Below are positions 1 to 7,973 of a stretch of DNA of 56,415 bases, in pieces. This DNA is from Prevotella sp. (GTDB taxonomy: Bacteria; Bacteroidota; Bacteroidia; Bacteroidales; Bacteroidaceae), in contig JAGCPK010000046.1 of NCBI GenBank assembly GCA_017965725.1, positions 1 through 56,415 of the forward strand, given 5' to 3'. Numbering within the stretch: position 1 is the first letter of the stretch; each line of letters begins with the position of its first letter. Below the pieces are notes generated by a model. That model had not been told where the DNA came from. It ran no database searches and was given only the letters and a program-made list of their open reading frames with translations. The position numbers and the translations under genes were made by a program.

Positions 1-1
1 G

Positions 2-1462
2 AAACTAGTGCAGACTATCTCGCAGCAGCAGTTGCTCGTGTCGTCGTTGGTGGAGTTGCCTGTGAATCAACTTGCCGACCGTATCAATACTGAGATGAAT
101 GACAACCCCGCTCTGGAAGCAGAGACGGGCTACGATACCCCAGACTATTCAGAATCCCTAGATTATCAAGATGATCCGGATGTCTCTGACGATTTCTCAG
201 CCAGTAATGAGCGTGAGGAACGACAGTCGGCTCTCGATGAGGCCCTTGCTGGTATCGGACGTGACGATGAGGACCTGCCCGTCTATCATAGTGGCAACAA
301 TATGTCAGAAGACCGTGAAGAGATGGTCTATGGCGAGAGTGAGTCGTTTTACGATCAGTTGAAAGAGCAGGTGGGCGAGACGGAGTTGACTGACCGTCAG
401 CGCGACATCATGGAGTATCTCATCGGCTCACTCGACGATGACGGTCTGCTTCGTAAGCCACTCGATGTGCTCAGCGACGAACTGGCTATCTACCATAACA
501 TCGATGCGTCACAGGAGGAGATAGAACAGGTCTTGTCCGTGCTTCAGGATTTCGACCCTGCAGGCATTGGTGCCCGTTCGTTGCAGGAGTGTCTGCTGAT
601 ACAGATCTCCCGTCGTGACGACTCGAAGGTGAAGACCCTGATGCAACGGGTGATAGCCGACCATTTCGAGGCGTTCACCAAGAAACACTGGGATAAGATT
701 CAGTCAGCATTCGCGTTGACGGATGTTCAGGCTGATGCGCTGTTCAAGGAACTACGGAAACTGAATCCCCGTCCAGGCGCCTCGATGGGTGAGACGGTAG
801 GGCGGAGCATCCAACAGATCACCCCCGACTTCATCATTGACACGCAGGACGACGGTACCATCACCCTTACGCTCAACAATGGCGAGGTGCCGGAACTGAA
901 GGTCTCGCAGTCGTTTGTCGATTCTATGAAGGAATATCAGGACAATAAGGAGCACATGAGCCGACAGACCAAAGAGGCGCTGCTCTATATCAAGAAGAAG
1001 GTGGATGCCGCCCAGGGCTTTATCGAAGCCATCAAGGTGCGTCGCCACACGCTGACGATCACCATGCAGGCCATCATCTCGTTGCAGCGACAGTTCTTCC
1101 TCGATGGCGACGAGGCCTCGTTGCGTCCGATGATCCTGAAAGACGTGGCGGAAAAGACGGGGCTCGACCTGAGCACCATCTCGCGTGTCAGCAATTCGAA
1201 ATATGCCCAGACGCGCTGGGGCACCTTCCCCCTGCGCCATTTCTTCAGCGACAGTTATGTGACGGAGAACGGCGAGGAACTGTCAACCCGTCAGATCAAG
1301 GCTGCCCTGCGCGACATCGTGGAGGCAGAGGACCGACAGAGACCGTTGAGTGATGATGCCATCAAGGAGGAACTGGCGAAGAAAGGTTATCCGATCGCCC
1401 GTCGTACGGTGGCAAAGTATCGTGAACAATTAGGAATCCCCATAGCAAGACTCAGGAAGTGA
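2..1462 (+). CDS. rpoN: RNA polymerase sigma-54 factor (5' partial)
   Basis: Sigma-54 directs core RNA polymerase to -24/-12 promoters that need AAA+ enhancer-binding activators. The C-terminus carries the RpoN box (ARRTVAKYREQLGIP), preceded by the helix-turn-helix region (LKDVAEKTGLDLSTISRV) that contacts the -12 element. An acidic, low-complexity Region II (many D/E around residues 40-110) links them to the glutamine-rich Region I (QTISQQQLLVSSLVELP). The frame is open to the window edge and Region I normally begins some residues earlier, so the GTG at position 8 is probably not the start. The stop TGA overlaps the GTG of the next gene, which suggests coupled translation. Family assignment is secure; only the N-terminus is missing. 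Confidence 0.96.
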   Translation, partial: KLVQTISQQQLLVSSLVELPVNQLADRINTEMNDNPALEAETGYDTPDYSESLDYQDDPDVSDDFSASNEREERQSALDEALAGIGRDDEDLPVYHSGNNMSEDREEMVYGESESFYDQLKEQVGETELTDRQRDIMEYLIGSLDDDGLLRKPLDVLSDELAIYHNIDASQEEIEQVLSVLQDFDPAGIGARSLQECLLIQISRRDDSKVKTLMQRVIADHFEAFTKKHWDKIQSAFALTDVQADALFKELRKLNPRPGASMGETVGRSIQQITPDFIIDTQDDGTITLTLNNGEVPELKVSQSFVDSMKEYQDNKEHMSRQTKEALLYIKKKVDAAQGFIEAIKVRRHTLTITMQAIISLQRQFFLDGDEASLRPMILKDVAEKTGLDLSTISRVSNSKYAQTRWGTFPLRHFFSDSYVTENGEELSTRQIKAALRDIVEAEDRQRPLSDDAIKEELAKKGYPIARRTVAKYREQLGIPIARLRK

Positions 1463-2079
1463 AGAGAGCAACAGCAATCATATTGACGGCTCGGGTGGTG
1501 AGCGTGATCTTCACACCGTTCTATCTGCCCATCCTTGGACTGATAGCCCTGTTCACGCTGAGTTATCTCAGTCAGATGCCTTGGCGATTTAAGTTGCAGT
1601 TGCTCATACTGGTCTATTTGTTCACCATCCTACTGCCCACCCTGCTCATCCATCTCTATCGTCGCTATCAGGGGTGGACGCTGATCCAGTTGGGCAACAA
1701 GGAGCGTCGTATGGTGCCATACGTGATCAGTATCCTCTGCTACTTCGCCTGTGTCTATCTCATGGACTATCTACATGTCCCCCATTTCATGAGTAACATC
1801 GTGACGGCGGCCTTGTTCATCCAGATTGTCTGTGCACTGATCAATGTATGGTGGAAGATCTCCACCCATACGGCTGCTATCGGAGGGGTGGCTGGCGCCT
1901 TGTTCATCTTTGGCGAATTGTTCGCTTTCAATCCCGTATGGTGGCTGTGTCTGGTCTTTGTCTTGGCAGGCATCCTCGGCTCCAGCCGTATGATTCTTCG
2001 TCAGCATTCGTTGGCGCAGGTTGTCGCAGGCTTCTTTGTTGGTATCATCTGTTCCATCACTGGCCTCCTCTTCCTCTAA
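1459..2079 (+). CDS. PAP2-like integral membrane protein
   Basis: A 206-residue protein with about six hydrophobic segments. Two motifs recall type 2 phosphatidic acid phosphatases: ISTH around residue 134, in the place of the usual PSGH, and SRMILRQHSLAQ near residue 176, matching SR-x5-H-x3-D except that the final Asp is Gln. The family dephosphorylates lipid phosphates such as undecaprenyl pyrophosphate at the membrane. With one acidic catalytic partner replaced and the Lys/Arg motif weak, activity is uncertain. It starts with GTG overlapping the rpoN stop, so the two are probably one transcript. An alternative reading is a non-catalytic PAP2 relative. Confidence 0.6.
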   Translation: MKRATAIILTARVVSVIFTPFYLPILGLIALFTLSYLSQMPWRFKLQLLILVYLFTILLPTLLIHLYRRYQGWTLIQLGNKERRMVPYVISILCYFACVYLMDYLHVPHFMSNIVTAALFIQIVCALINVWWKISTHTAAIGGVAGALFIFGELFAFNPVWWLCLVFVLAGILGSSRMILRQHSLAQVVAGFFVGIICSITGLLFL

Positions 2080-2117
2080 ATATTAAAACTGTCAATTGTA
2101 AAAAAGTAAATAAATAG

Positions 2118-2624
2118 ATGAATCCGTTAGTAAGTATTATCATGGGCAGCACGAGTGACCTGCCTATTATGGAAAAAGCCTGCAAACTGCTCGATGAGAT
2201 GCAGGTGCCTTTTGAAGTGAATGCACTTTCCGCCCATCGCACACCCGATGCTGTGGAGGAGTTTGCCCGTACCGCTCAGGAGCGTGGCATCAAGGTGATC
2301 ATCGCGGGTGCTGGCATGGCTGCCGCCCTGCCTGGTGTCATTGCTGCCTCCACCACCTTGCCCGTCATCGGTGTACCTATCAAGGGTATGCTTGACGGTC
2401 TCGACGCGATGCTCTCTATCATCCAGATGCCACCGGGCATCCCTGTGGCTACCGTTGGTGTCAATGGGGCGCAGAATGCAGCCATCCTCGCTGTCGAGAT
2501 GATGGCATTGGCTGACCCTTCTCTTGCACAGCGTCTGGCTGTCTATAAGGCCAGCCTTCGCATCAAAATAGAGAAAGCCAATGAGGAGTTGGCAGGAATC
2601 AAGTATAAGTTTAAGACGAATTAA
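2118..2624 (+). CDS. purE: N5-carboxyaminoimidazole ribonucleotide mutase
   Basis: Class I PurE converts N5-CAIR to CAIR in de novo purine synthesis in the cytoplasm. At 168 residues it has the normal family length. Visible motifs are GSTSD near the N-terminus (phosphate binding), SAHRTP around residues 38-43 (the catalytic His loop), the glycine/alanine-rich AGAGMAAALPG segment, and GVPIKGMLDG. An ATG start follows an AT-rich 38-bp gap after the PAP2-like gene. The stop TAA is immediately followed by the ispG ATG with no spacer. No purK is visible in the window. Confidence 0.95.
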   Translation: MNPLVSIIMGSTSDLPIMEKACKLLDEMQVPFEVNALSAHRTPDAVEEFARTAQERGIKVIIAGAGMAAALPGVIAASTTLPVIGVPIKGMLDGLDAMLSIIQMPPGIPVATVGVNGAQNAAILAVEMMALADPSLAQRLAVYKASLRIKIEKANEELAGIKYKFKTN

Positions 2625-3998
2625 ATGTATCAGAGAAGATTTTCCACAGAGGCCCGTGTCGGAGGCATCGGCATCGGAGGCTCCAATCCCATCCGTATCC
2701 AGTCGATGGCTACGGTGGATACCAATGATACGGAGGGTTGTGTGGCTCAGGCCAAACGCATCATCGATGCCGGTGGCGAACTGGTGCGCTTCACCACACA
2801 GGGTACGCGCGAGGCAGAGAACATGAAGAGCATCTCGGCTCAGTTGAAGGTTGACGGTTATCAGACACCTCTTGTGGCCGATGTCCATTTCACGGCTCAT
2901 ACCGCTGATGTCGCTGCTCTCTATTGTGAGAAGGTGCGTATCAACCCAGGCAACTATGTCGATCCTGGCCGTACGTTCAAGCATCTGGAATATACCGATG
3001 AGGAGTATGCTGAGGAACTGAAGAAGATTGAACGTCAACTCGTGCCGTTCCTGAACATCTGCAAGGCGCATCATACGGCTGTGCGTATCGGCGTCAATCA
3101 CGGCTCGTTGTCCGACCGTATCATGTCGCGCTATGGTGACACCCCAGAGGGTATCGTGGAGAGTTGTATGGAGTTCCTGCGCATCTTCAAGCGGGAGAAC
3201 TTCAACGATGTCGTCATCAGTATCAAGGCATCGAACACCGTCGTGATGGTGACTACCGTCCGTCTGCTTGTCAAGACGATGGACAAGGAGGACATGCATT
3301 ATCCGTTGCATCTTGGTGTCACGGAGGCTGGCGAGGGTGAAGACGGACGCATCAAGAGTGCCGTAGGCATCGGCGCCCTGTTGACGGAGGGCATTGGCGA
3401 CACGATCCGTGTGTCGCTTTCCGAGGAACCCGAATGTGAGATTCCCGTGGCTCGTCAACTCGTGGATATGATTGAGGCATGTGCCGCCCTGCGTGCGCAG
3501 GCTGAGGCTGGTATCAAGGACGACACCATCACCCTCACCCTCGATGCCCCTGACTGGGAAACGTTGCAACTGAAGGCTGCAATGGCTGTCGGCGCCCTCT
3601 TTATTGACAAGAAGGCGCATCAACTTGTCATACGCTGCGACGGTTTTGATGAGGCGAAACTGGTGGAGTTGGCTGACGGCATCTTACAGGCTGCCCGCAT
3701 CAAGTTCACCAAGACGGAATATATCTCCTGTCCTGGTTGTGGTCGCACGCTCTACAATCTTCAGGAGACCATCGCCAAGATCAAGGCCGCTACGAAAGAG
3801 TTTGTAGGTTTGAAGATTGGCATCATGGGCTGTATTGTCAACGGTCCTGGTGAGATGGCCGATGCCGACTATGGCTATGTGGGTGCAGGACGAGGTAAGA
3901 TTTCTCTCTACAAGGCCAAGGAATGTGTCGAGAAGAATATCCCTGAAGCAGAAGCCGTCGATAAACTCCTCGCCCTCATCCGCCAAGACCGGAAATGA
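2625..3998 (+). CDS. ispG: (E)-4-hydroxy-3-methylbut-2-enyl-diphosphate synthase
   Basis: IspG (GcpE) catalyses the penultimate step of the MEP isoprenoid pathway, reducing MEcPP to HMBPP with a 4Fe-4S cluster. The N-terminal TIM barrel begins RRFSTEARVGGIGIGGSNPI, and the C-terminal iron-sulphur domain carries the ligands CPGCGRT and GCIVNGPGE. Between them only about 70 residues (roughly 295-365) remain of the insert domain that is much larger in plant and many Bacteroidota enzymes; the piece AVGALFIDKKAHQLVIRC resembles the end of that insert. The total of 457 residues is therefore intermediate between the two-domain and three-domain forms. It abuts purE directly. Its last codons (I-R-Q-D-R) recur at the end of the next gene. 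Confidence 0.93.
   Translation: MYQRRFSTEARVGGIGIGGSNPIRIQSMATVDTNDTEGCVAQAKRIIDAGGELVRFTTQGTREAENMKSISAQLKVDGYQTPLVADVHFTAHTADVAALYCEKVRINPGNYVDPGRTFKHLEYTDEEYAEELKKIERQLVPFLNICKAHHTAVRIGVNHGSLSDRIMSRYGDTPEGIVESCMEFLRIFKRENFNDVVISIKASNTVVMVTTVRLLVKTMDKEDMHYPLHLGVTEAGEGEDGRIKSAVGIGALLTEGIGDTIRVSLSEEPECEIPVARQLVDMIEACAALRAQAEAGIKDDTITLTLDAPDWETLQLKAAMAVGALFIDKKAHQLVIRCDGFDEAKLVELADGILQAARIKFTKTEYISCPGCGRTLYNLQETIAKIKAATKEFVGLKIGIMGCIVNGPGEMADADYGYVGAGRGKISLYKAKECVEKNIPEAEAVDKLLALIRQDRK
3977..3991 (+). repeat. 15-bp direct repeat, copy 1 (end of ispG)
   Basis: The sequence CATCCGCCAAGACCG lies in the last codons of ispG, read as I-R-Q-D-R. An identical copy lies at 5554-5568 at the end of the M6 protease gene, in the same reading phase. 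A perfect 15-mer at both ends of one gene is unlikely by chance. Confidence 0.85.
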
Positions 3999-4018
3999 CC
4001 TAAACAAGATAAGGCTGA

Positions 4019-5575
4019 ATGGGAAAGAGGGCTCTTTTTGCTGCTATTGCTTTATTACTGAACTGCATCAGTATTTCAGGTCAGGCTTTTTATCGCGAAG
4101 GCTGTATCCATTTCGATGGGAAGGCTTCTTCCCGTAGTAGAGTACATAGAGCAAAGATCCTGCCTGATCCTAAAGAGAATTGGGATCCCTCACGCATCTA
4201 TCCTGTAGCAGTCATTCTCGTTAGTTTCACTGACTGTGATTTCTCTGCCGGAGATCCGGAAGTCCCTGCTTCGCTTGGCGATATAAGAGATATCAACGAG
4301 CGCTACAGGGCACTTTTCAATGAGTGTGGCTTTAACCGGGGGGTGGGGCCTGGTTGTGTGGCCGATTACTTTCAGAAACAGTCTGGCGGTTCTTTTAATC
4401 CTCGTTTCGATATTTATGGTCCAGTGAAGGTTAACTACAAGAGTACCGGTAATGGGGATTATGGCGAAAATGTTTTTTCACAGGCAACAAGGCAATTGAT
4501 AGAATCCGTTCAATTTGACGCGTCTATCTACGACTGGGATGATGATGGTTATGCTGAGCCATTCATTTTCATTTATGCAGGATACGGTGCTAATGAAACA
4601 GATACCAAGACCAAAAACCATATATGGCCTAATACTGGCAGTTTCTCTGTCGTCACAGCAGGTAATACGAGGATTGATGCTTATTCGGCAAGTGCAGAAC
4701 GATGGGCCTATAATGATTATTCATGTGGTATCGGAACAATCTGTCATGAATATTGTCACACGTTCGGTTTGCCGGATATCTATCCTACAAGGGGTGACGA
4801 GTACTCCGTCTGTGATGAATGGGATCTCATGGATGGAGGAAATTATATTGATGACGGATGGTGTCCTCCAGCACTTACGGCTCATGAAAAGATGTTACTG
4901 GGCTGGCTTGATCCAGAAATACTTGACGGCCCCGTCAGCATTACCGATCTCCAGCCTATAGAAGAAGGGGGCAAGGCGTATATGATTACAACAGATTCTC
5001 CGACGGAATTTTTCCTTTTGGAAAATCGTCAGTGGGTGGGATGGGATTCAGGAACGCCTGGGCATGGTTTGCTCATCTCCCATATTGATTACGATTCAAA
5101 TGTTTGGAATAATAACACTGTCAACAACGTGCCAGGTCACCACCGCTATGAGTTTGTGCATGCAGATAATCTAGACTATAACAAGTGGGTTGACAGAGGC
5201 GAATGCAGAATAAATGGTCATAATATCTTGCTCAGTTCTTCACCATATCCATTTGTGTCAGATTCTATTTCAAACCATGCGCTAACAGACCTGTCAACAC
5301 CACCAGCAACTGTGTATAATGGTGAAACGCACTTGCTTTCCAAGCCTTTAACGTGTATTACCGAATCAGATGATGGTCTGATCTCTTTCCGTTTCATGCT
5401 TGATGATCCTTATGAAATCGTTAATGCCAAAGGCATTGTAGAGGTCGTTAATTACATTCTGGGTCACCCATCTGAAGGATTCAGTAATCAATTTCCAGAC
5501 TTAAATGGTGATGGAAAAATCAATATTGCCGATATTGTGTCAATTGTAAACAACATCCGCCAAGACCGTCAGTGA
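4019..5575 (+). CDS. Secreted M6-family metalloprotease with dockerin-like C-terminus
   Basis: This 518-residue exported protease starts with a hydrophobic signal peptide (residues 1-22). It carries the zinc motif HEYCHTFGLPD (His243, Glu244, His247, Asp253) followed by DLMDGGN as a Met-turn, typical of immune-inhibitor-A-like M6 peptidases. The last 50 residues resemble a dockerin: the second calcium loop is intact (DLNGDGKINIADI), while the first loop has lost its DxNxDG acidic residues. Such tails may anchor or dock secreted proteins in Prevotella. Codon use looks more AT-rich than in the purE/ispG neighbours. The gene ends with the same 15 bp as ispG, which suggests insertion or recombination here. 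The substrate is unknown. Confidence 0.85.
   Translation: MGKRALFAAIALLLNCISISGQAFYREGCIHFDGKASSRSRVHRAKILPDPKENWDPSRIYPVAVILVSFTDCDFSAGDPEVPASLGDIRDINERYRALFNECGFNRGVGPGCVADYFQKQSGGSFNPRFDIYGPVKVNYKSTGNGDYGENVFSQATRQLIESVQFDASIYDWDDDGYAEPFIFIYAGYGANETDTKTKNHIWPNTGSFSVVTAGNTRIDAYSASAERWAYNDYSCGIGTICHEYCHTFGLPDIYPTRGDEYSVCDEWDLMDGGNYIDDGWCPPALTAHEKMLLGWLDPEILDGPVSITDLQPIEEGGKAYMITTDSPTEFFLLENRQWVGWDSGTPGHGLLISHIDYDSNVWNNNTVNNVPGHHRYEFVHADNLDYNKWVDRGECRINGHNILLSSSPYPFVSDSISNHALTDLSTPPATVYNGETHLLSKPLTCITESDDGLISFRFMLDDPYEIVNAKGIVEVVNYILGHPSEGFSNQFPDLNGDGKINIADIVSIVNNIRQDRQ
5554..5568 (+). repeat. 15-bp direct repeat, copy 2 (end of M6 protease gene)
   Basis: Identical to 3977-3991 and again read as I-R-Q-D-R immediately before the stop. 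The copies start 1577 bp apart and bracket the protease gene. Confidence 0.85.
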
Positions 5576-5599
5576 TTAATACACCAGCGTTCCCCCTTT

Positions 5600-6292
5600 T
5601 TATTTCAGGAGAATCTGGGAGAGTTCCTTCATGCCCTCGGAGGCACCCTTCTGAATCTGCTGTACGCGTCCTCCAACGTTAATGGGATTGGGGTCGATGA
5701 GATAGATGGGGGCGTCAGGACGGGCATAGTGCATCAGACCGGCAGCAGGATAGACCACAAGTGAGGTGCCGATGATAATCAGGATATCCGCTTCCTGCAC
5801 CTCCTCGGCAGCAGCACTGATCATGGGCACTGCCTCACCAAAGAACACGATGAAGGGGCGCAGCAACGAGCCGTCGCCAGCCTTCGTGCCTGGCTCTATC
5901 TCGCAGTTCTCAGGGGTAAGCGTGATCTGATAACGGGGGTCATCGACATCACGACTGGAACAGACCTTCATCAGTTCTCCGTGCAGGTGGATGACCTTCG
6001 AGGAACCAGCCATCTCATGGAGGTTATCAACATTCTGCGTGACAACAGTGACGTCATACTGCTCCTCAAGTTTGGCGACGAGGCGGTGTCCCTCGTTGGG
6101 TTGCACACCCCAGCATTTCTTGCGGAGCATATTATAAAAGTTCGTCACAAGCGTGGGGTCAGCCAACCAACCTTCGTGGGTGGCCACCTTTGCAACGGGA
6201 TAGTTTTCCCAGAGGCCGTCAGCATCGCGGAAAGTCTTCAGTCCGCTTTCCACTGACATACCTGCACCTGTCAATACAACAATCTTCTTCAT
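5600..6292 (-). CDS. Sir2-family NAD-dependent protein deacylase
   Basis: Sirtuins remove acyl groups from lysine using NAD+. The start chosen is the ATG at 6292 (MKKIVVLTGAGMS), because upstream in-frame residues precede the Rossmann motif and overlap the promoter. Visible motifs are GAGMSVESGLKTFRD, TQNVDNLHE (NAD/ribose binding), HLHGEL (catalytic His) and RPFIVFFGE. The paired zinc-binding CxxC motifs of CobB-type enzymes are absent; only three scattered cysteines exist. FYNMLRKK resembles the Tyr/Arg acyl-pocket motif of class III desuccinylase/demalonylases, so the substrate may be an acidic acyl-lysine (inference). It is convergent with the M6 gene and divergent from the FKBP cluster. 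Confidence 0.9.
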   Translation of the reverse strand: MKKIVVLTGAGMSVESGLKTFRDADGLWENYPVAKVATHEGWLADPTLVTNFYNMLRKKCWGVQPNEGHRLVAKLEEQYDVTVVTQNVDNLHEMAGSSKVIHLHGELMKVCSSRDVDDPRYQITLTPENCEIEPGTKAGDGSLLRPFIVFFGEAVPMISAAAEEVQEADILIIIGTSLVVYPAAGLMHYARPDAPIYLIDPNPINVGGRVQQIQKGASEGMKELSQILLK

Positions 6293-6316
6293 AAGCAAAA
6301 TGTTTTGATTCTGTTG

Positions 6317-6324
6317 CAAAAATA
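6317..6324 (-). promoter_or_regulatory. -7 box for sirtuin gene
   Basis: The minus strand reads TATTTTTGCA, matching the Bacteroidota -7 consensus TAnnTTTG about 25 bases before the sirtuin ATG. No clear -33 TTTG is seen at the usual distance. Confidence 0.5.
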
Positions 6325-6369
6325 CAAAAAGTGCCACAGATTTTACATGTTTTCACTACTTTTTTATAT

Positions 6370-6399
6370 TAATCTGTGTTAATCTGTGTAATCTGTAAC
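6370..6399 (+). repeat. 10-bp tandem repeat, about 2.9 copies
   Basis: TAATCTGTGT occurs twice head to tail, followed by a degraded third copy (AATCTGTAAC). It ends 11 bp before the -7 box of the FKBP cluster, where a -33 element would lie, so it may tune that promoter or simply be AT-rich filler. Confidence 0.6.
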
Positions 6400-6409
6400 T
6401 AAAAAGTAT

Positions 6410-6417
6410 TACCTTTG
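6410..6417 (+). promoter_or_regulatory. -7 box for FKBP cluster
   Basis: TACCTTTG followed by CA is a perfect Bacteroidota -7 box, 43 bases before the ATG at 6461. It probably drives the six co-directional genes from 6461 to 12211. Confidence 0.65.
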
Positions 6418-6460
6418 CAGCCGATTTTGAGAGTTACACATTATTAATAATAGAGAAAGA

Positions 6461-7066
6461 ATGGATAAATTGAGTTACGCTTTGGGTCTGGGTATCGGAC
6501 AGCAGTTGGCGCAGATGGGTGCCAGCGACATCAGTGCCGAGGACTTTGCCGCTGCCATCAAGGATGTACTGGAAGGCAACGAGTTGAAGGTATCGCACCG
6601 TGAGGCCCAGACCATCGTACAGGATTATTTTCAGAAGCAGGAACAGAAACTTCAGGCAGAGCGTGCCGAGAAGGGCAAGGCTCATAAGGAGGCTGGTGAG
6701 AAATATCTGGCTGAGAATGCCAAGAAAGAGGGTATCATCACCTTACCCAGTGGCCTGCAGTATCAGGTGCTGAAGGAAGGCAATGGTAAGAAGCCGACAG
6801 CCAAGGATACGGTGATGTGCCACTATGAGGGTTTCCTCATCGACGGAACCGTCTTCGACAGCAGTATTCAGCGCGGTGAGCCTGCCACATTCCCCTTGCA
6901 GCAGGTGATTGCCGGTTGGACGGAAGGTCTGCAGTTGATGCAGGAGGGTGCCAAGTACCGTTTCTTCATCCCTTATCGCCTGGCTTATGGCGAGGGTGGA
7001 GCAGGCAGTTCTATTCCTCCGTTTGCAGCCCTGATCTTCGATGTGGAGTTGATACAAGTAGTATAG
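6461..7066 (+). CDS. FKBP-type peptidyl-prolyl isomerase, cytoplasmic
   Basis: The protein catalyses cis/trans isomerisation of X-Pro bonds. The N-terminal 90 residues are helical and resemble the FklB/Mip dimerisation domain (LSYALGLGIGQQL at the start). The FKBP domain begins near LPSGLQYQVLKEG and contains VMCHYEGFLIDGTVFDSS, a conserved Trp in VIAGWTEGL, and AYGEGGAG. There is no signal peptide, so it should be cytoplasmic, unlike the next two paralogues. First of three tandem FKBP genes, which share the linker EAGEKYLAENAKKEG; gene duplication is the simplest explanation. Confidence 0.94.
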   Translation: MDKLSYALGLGIGQQLAQMGASDISAEDFAAAIKDVLEGNELKVSHREAQTIVQDYFQKQEQKLQAERAEKGKAHKEAGEKYLAENAKKEGIITLPSGLQYQVLKEGNGKKPTAKDTVMCHYEGFLIDGTVFDSSIQRGEPATFPLQQVIAGWTEGLQLMQEGAKYRFFIPYRLAYGEGGAGSSIPPFAALIFDVELIQVV

Positions 7067-7094
7067 AAGTTAATAGTTTAAAGTTTATAGAAAG

Positions 7095-7973
7095 ATGAAA
7101 AAGTTAATGTTTGTAGCCGTTATGGCTATTGCAGCCGCAGCATTTACTGGTTGCGGCAATTCTACTCCGAAGGCTAACCTGAAGAGTGATGTGGATACGA
7201 TGAGTTATGCCATCGGTTTGGCACAGACTCAGGGTCTGAAGGAGTACCTCGTAGGTTCTCTGGGTGTTGACACTGCTTATATGGCAGACTTCATCAAGGG
7301 TCTGAACGAGGGTGCCAATGCTGGCGACAACAAGAAGAAGGCTGCCTACTATGCAGGTATCCAGATTGGTCAGCAGATTTCTACCCGTATGATCAAGGGT
7401 ATCAACCACGAGGTGTTCGGTGATGATTCCACCAAGACCATCTCCATGAAGAACTTCATGGCAGGTTTCATCAGTGGTACCACTGGTAAGGGTGCTCTGA
7501 TGACAGTCGATTCTGCCCAGATGGTTGCACAGACTCTGATGCAGGCCATCAAGGCTAAGGAGATGGAGAAGACCTACGGCTCCAACAAGGAGGCTGGTGA
7601 GAAGTTCCTGGCTGCCAATGCCAAGAAGGACGGTGTGAAGACACTGGAGAGCGGTGTGCAGTACAAGGTTATCAAGGAGGGTACAGGTGCCATTCCTGCC
7701 GACACTTCTCTTGTGAAGGTGCACTATGAGGGTCGTCTGCTCAACGACTCTGTCTTCGACAGTTCATACAAGCGTGGTGAGCCTATCAGCCTGCGCTGCA
7801 ACCAGACCATCAAGGGTTGGACCGATGCGATGGTTCACATGCCTGCTGGCTCTGTCTGGGAGGTTTATATTCCTCAGGAACTCGCATACGGCGAGCGTGA
7901 GCAGGGTATCATCAAGCCCTTCTCCATGCTGATTTTCAAGATTGAACTCCTCGAGGTTAATCCTAAGAAGTAA
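7095..7973 (+). CDS. FKBP-type peptidyl-prolyl isomerase lipoprotein
   Basis: Second of three tandem FKBP paralogues, 292 residues. The N-terminus is a lipoprotein signal ending in the lipobox FTGC, with Cys at about residue 20, so it should be lipid-anchored in the envelope. An FklB/Mip-like helical dimerisation segment (DTMSYAIGLAQTQG onward) precedes the FKBP domain (ESGVQYKVIKEG, VKVHYEGRLLNDSVFDSS, IKGWTDAMVHM). The role is likely folding of periplasmic or outer-membrane proteins. It follows the cytoplasmic paralogue after 28 bp; its stop TAA overlaps the next gene's ATG by one base. Confidence 0.94.
   Translation: MKKLMFVAVMAIAAAAFTGCGNSTPKANLKSDVDTMSYAIGLAQTQGLKEYLVGSLGVDTAYMADFIKGLNEGANAGDNKKKAAYYAGIQIGQQISTRMIKGINHEVFGDDSTKTISMKNFMAGFISGTTGKGALMTVDSAQMVAQTLMQAIKAKEMEKTYGSNKEAGEKFLAANAKKDGVKTLESGVQYKVIKEGTGAIPADTSLVKVHYEGRLLNDSVFDSSYKRGEPISLRCNQTIKGWTDAMVHMPAGSVWEVYIPQELAYGEREQGIIKPFSMLIFKIELLEVNPKK

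Noticed and set aside
2127..3623. A 498-codon open frame on the minus strand opposite purE and ispG
   Set aside because: It lies entirely antisense to two certain genes, has a His/Asp/Leu-rich composition typical of reversed coding frames, and shows no motif.
3977..5568. Target-site duplication of an insertion sequence around the M6 gene
   Set aside because: There is no transposase and no terminal inverted repeats, and 15 bp inside two coding ends is not a typical duplication. Kept only as a recombination or insertion hypothesis.
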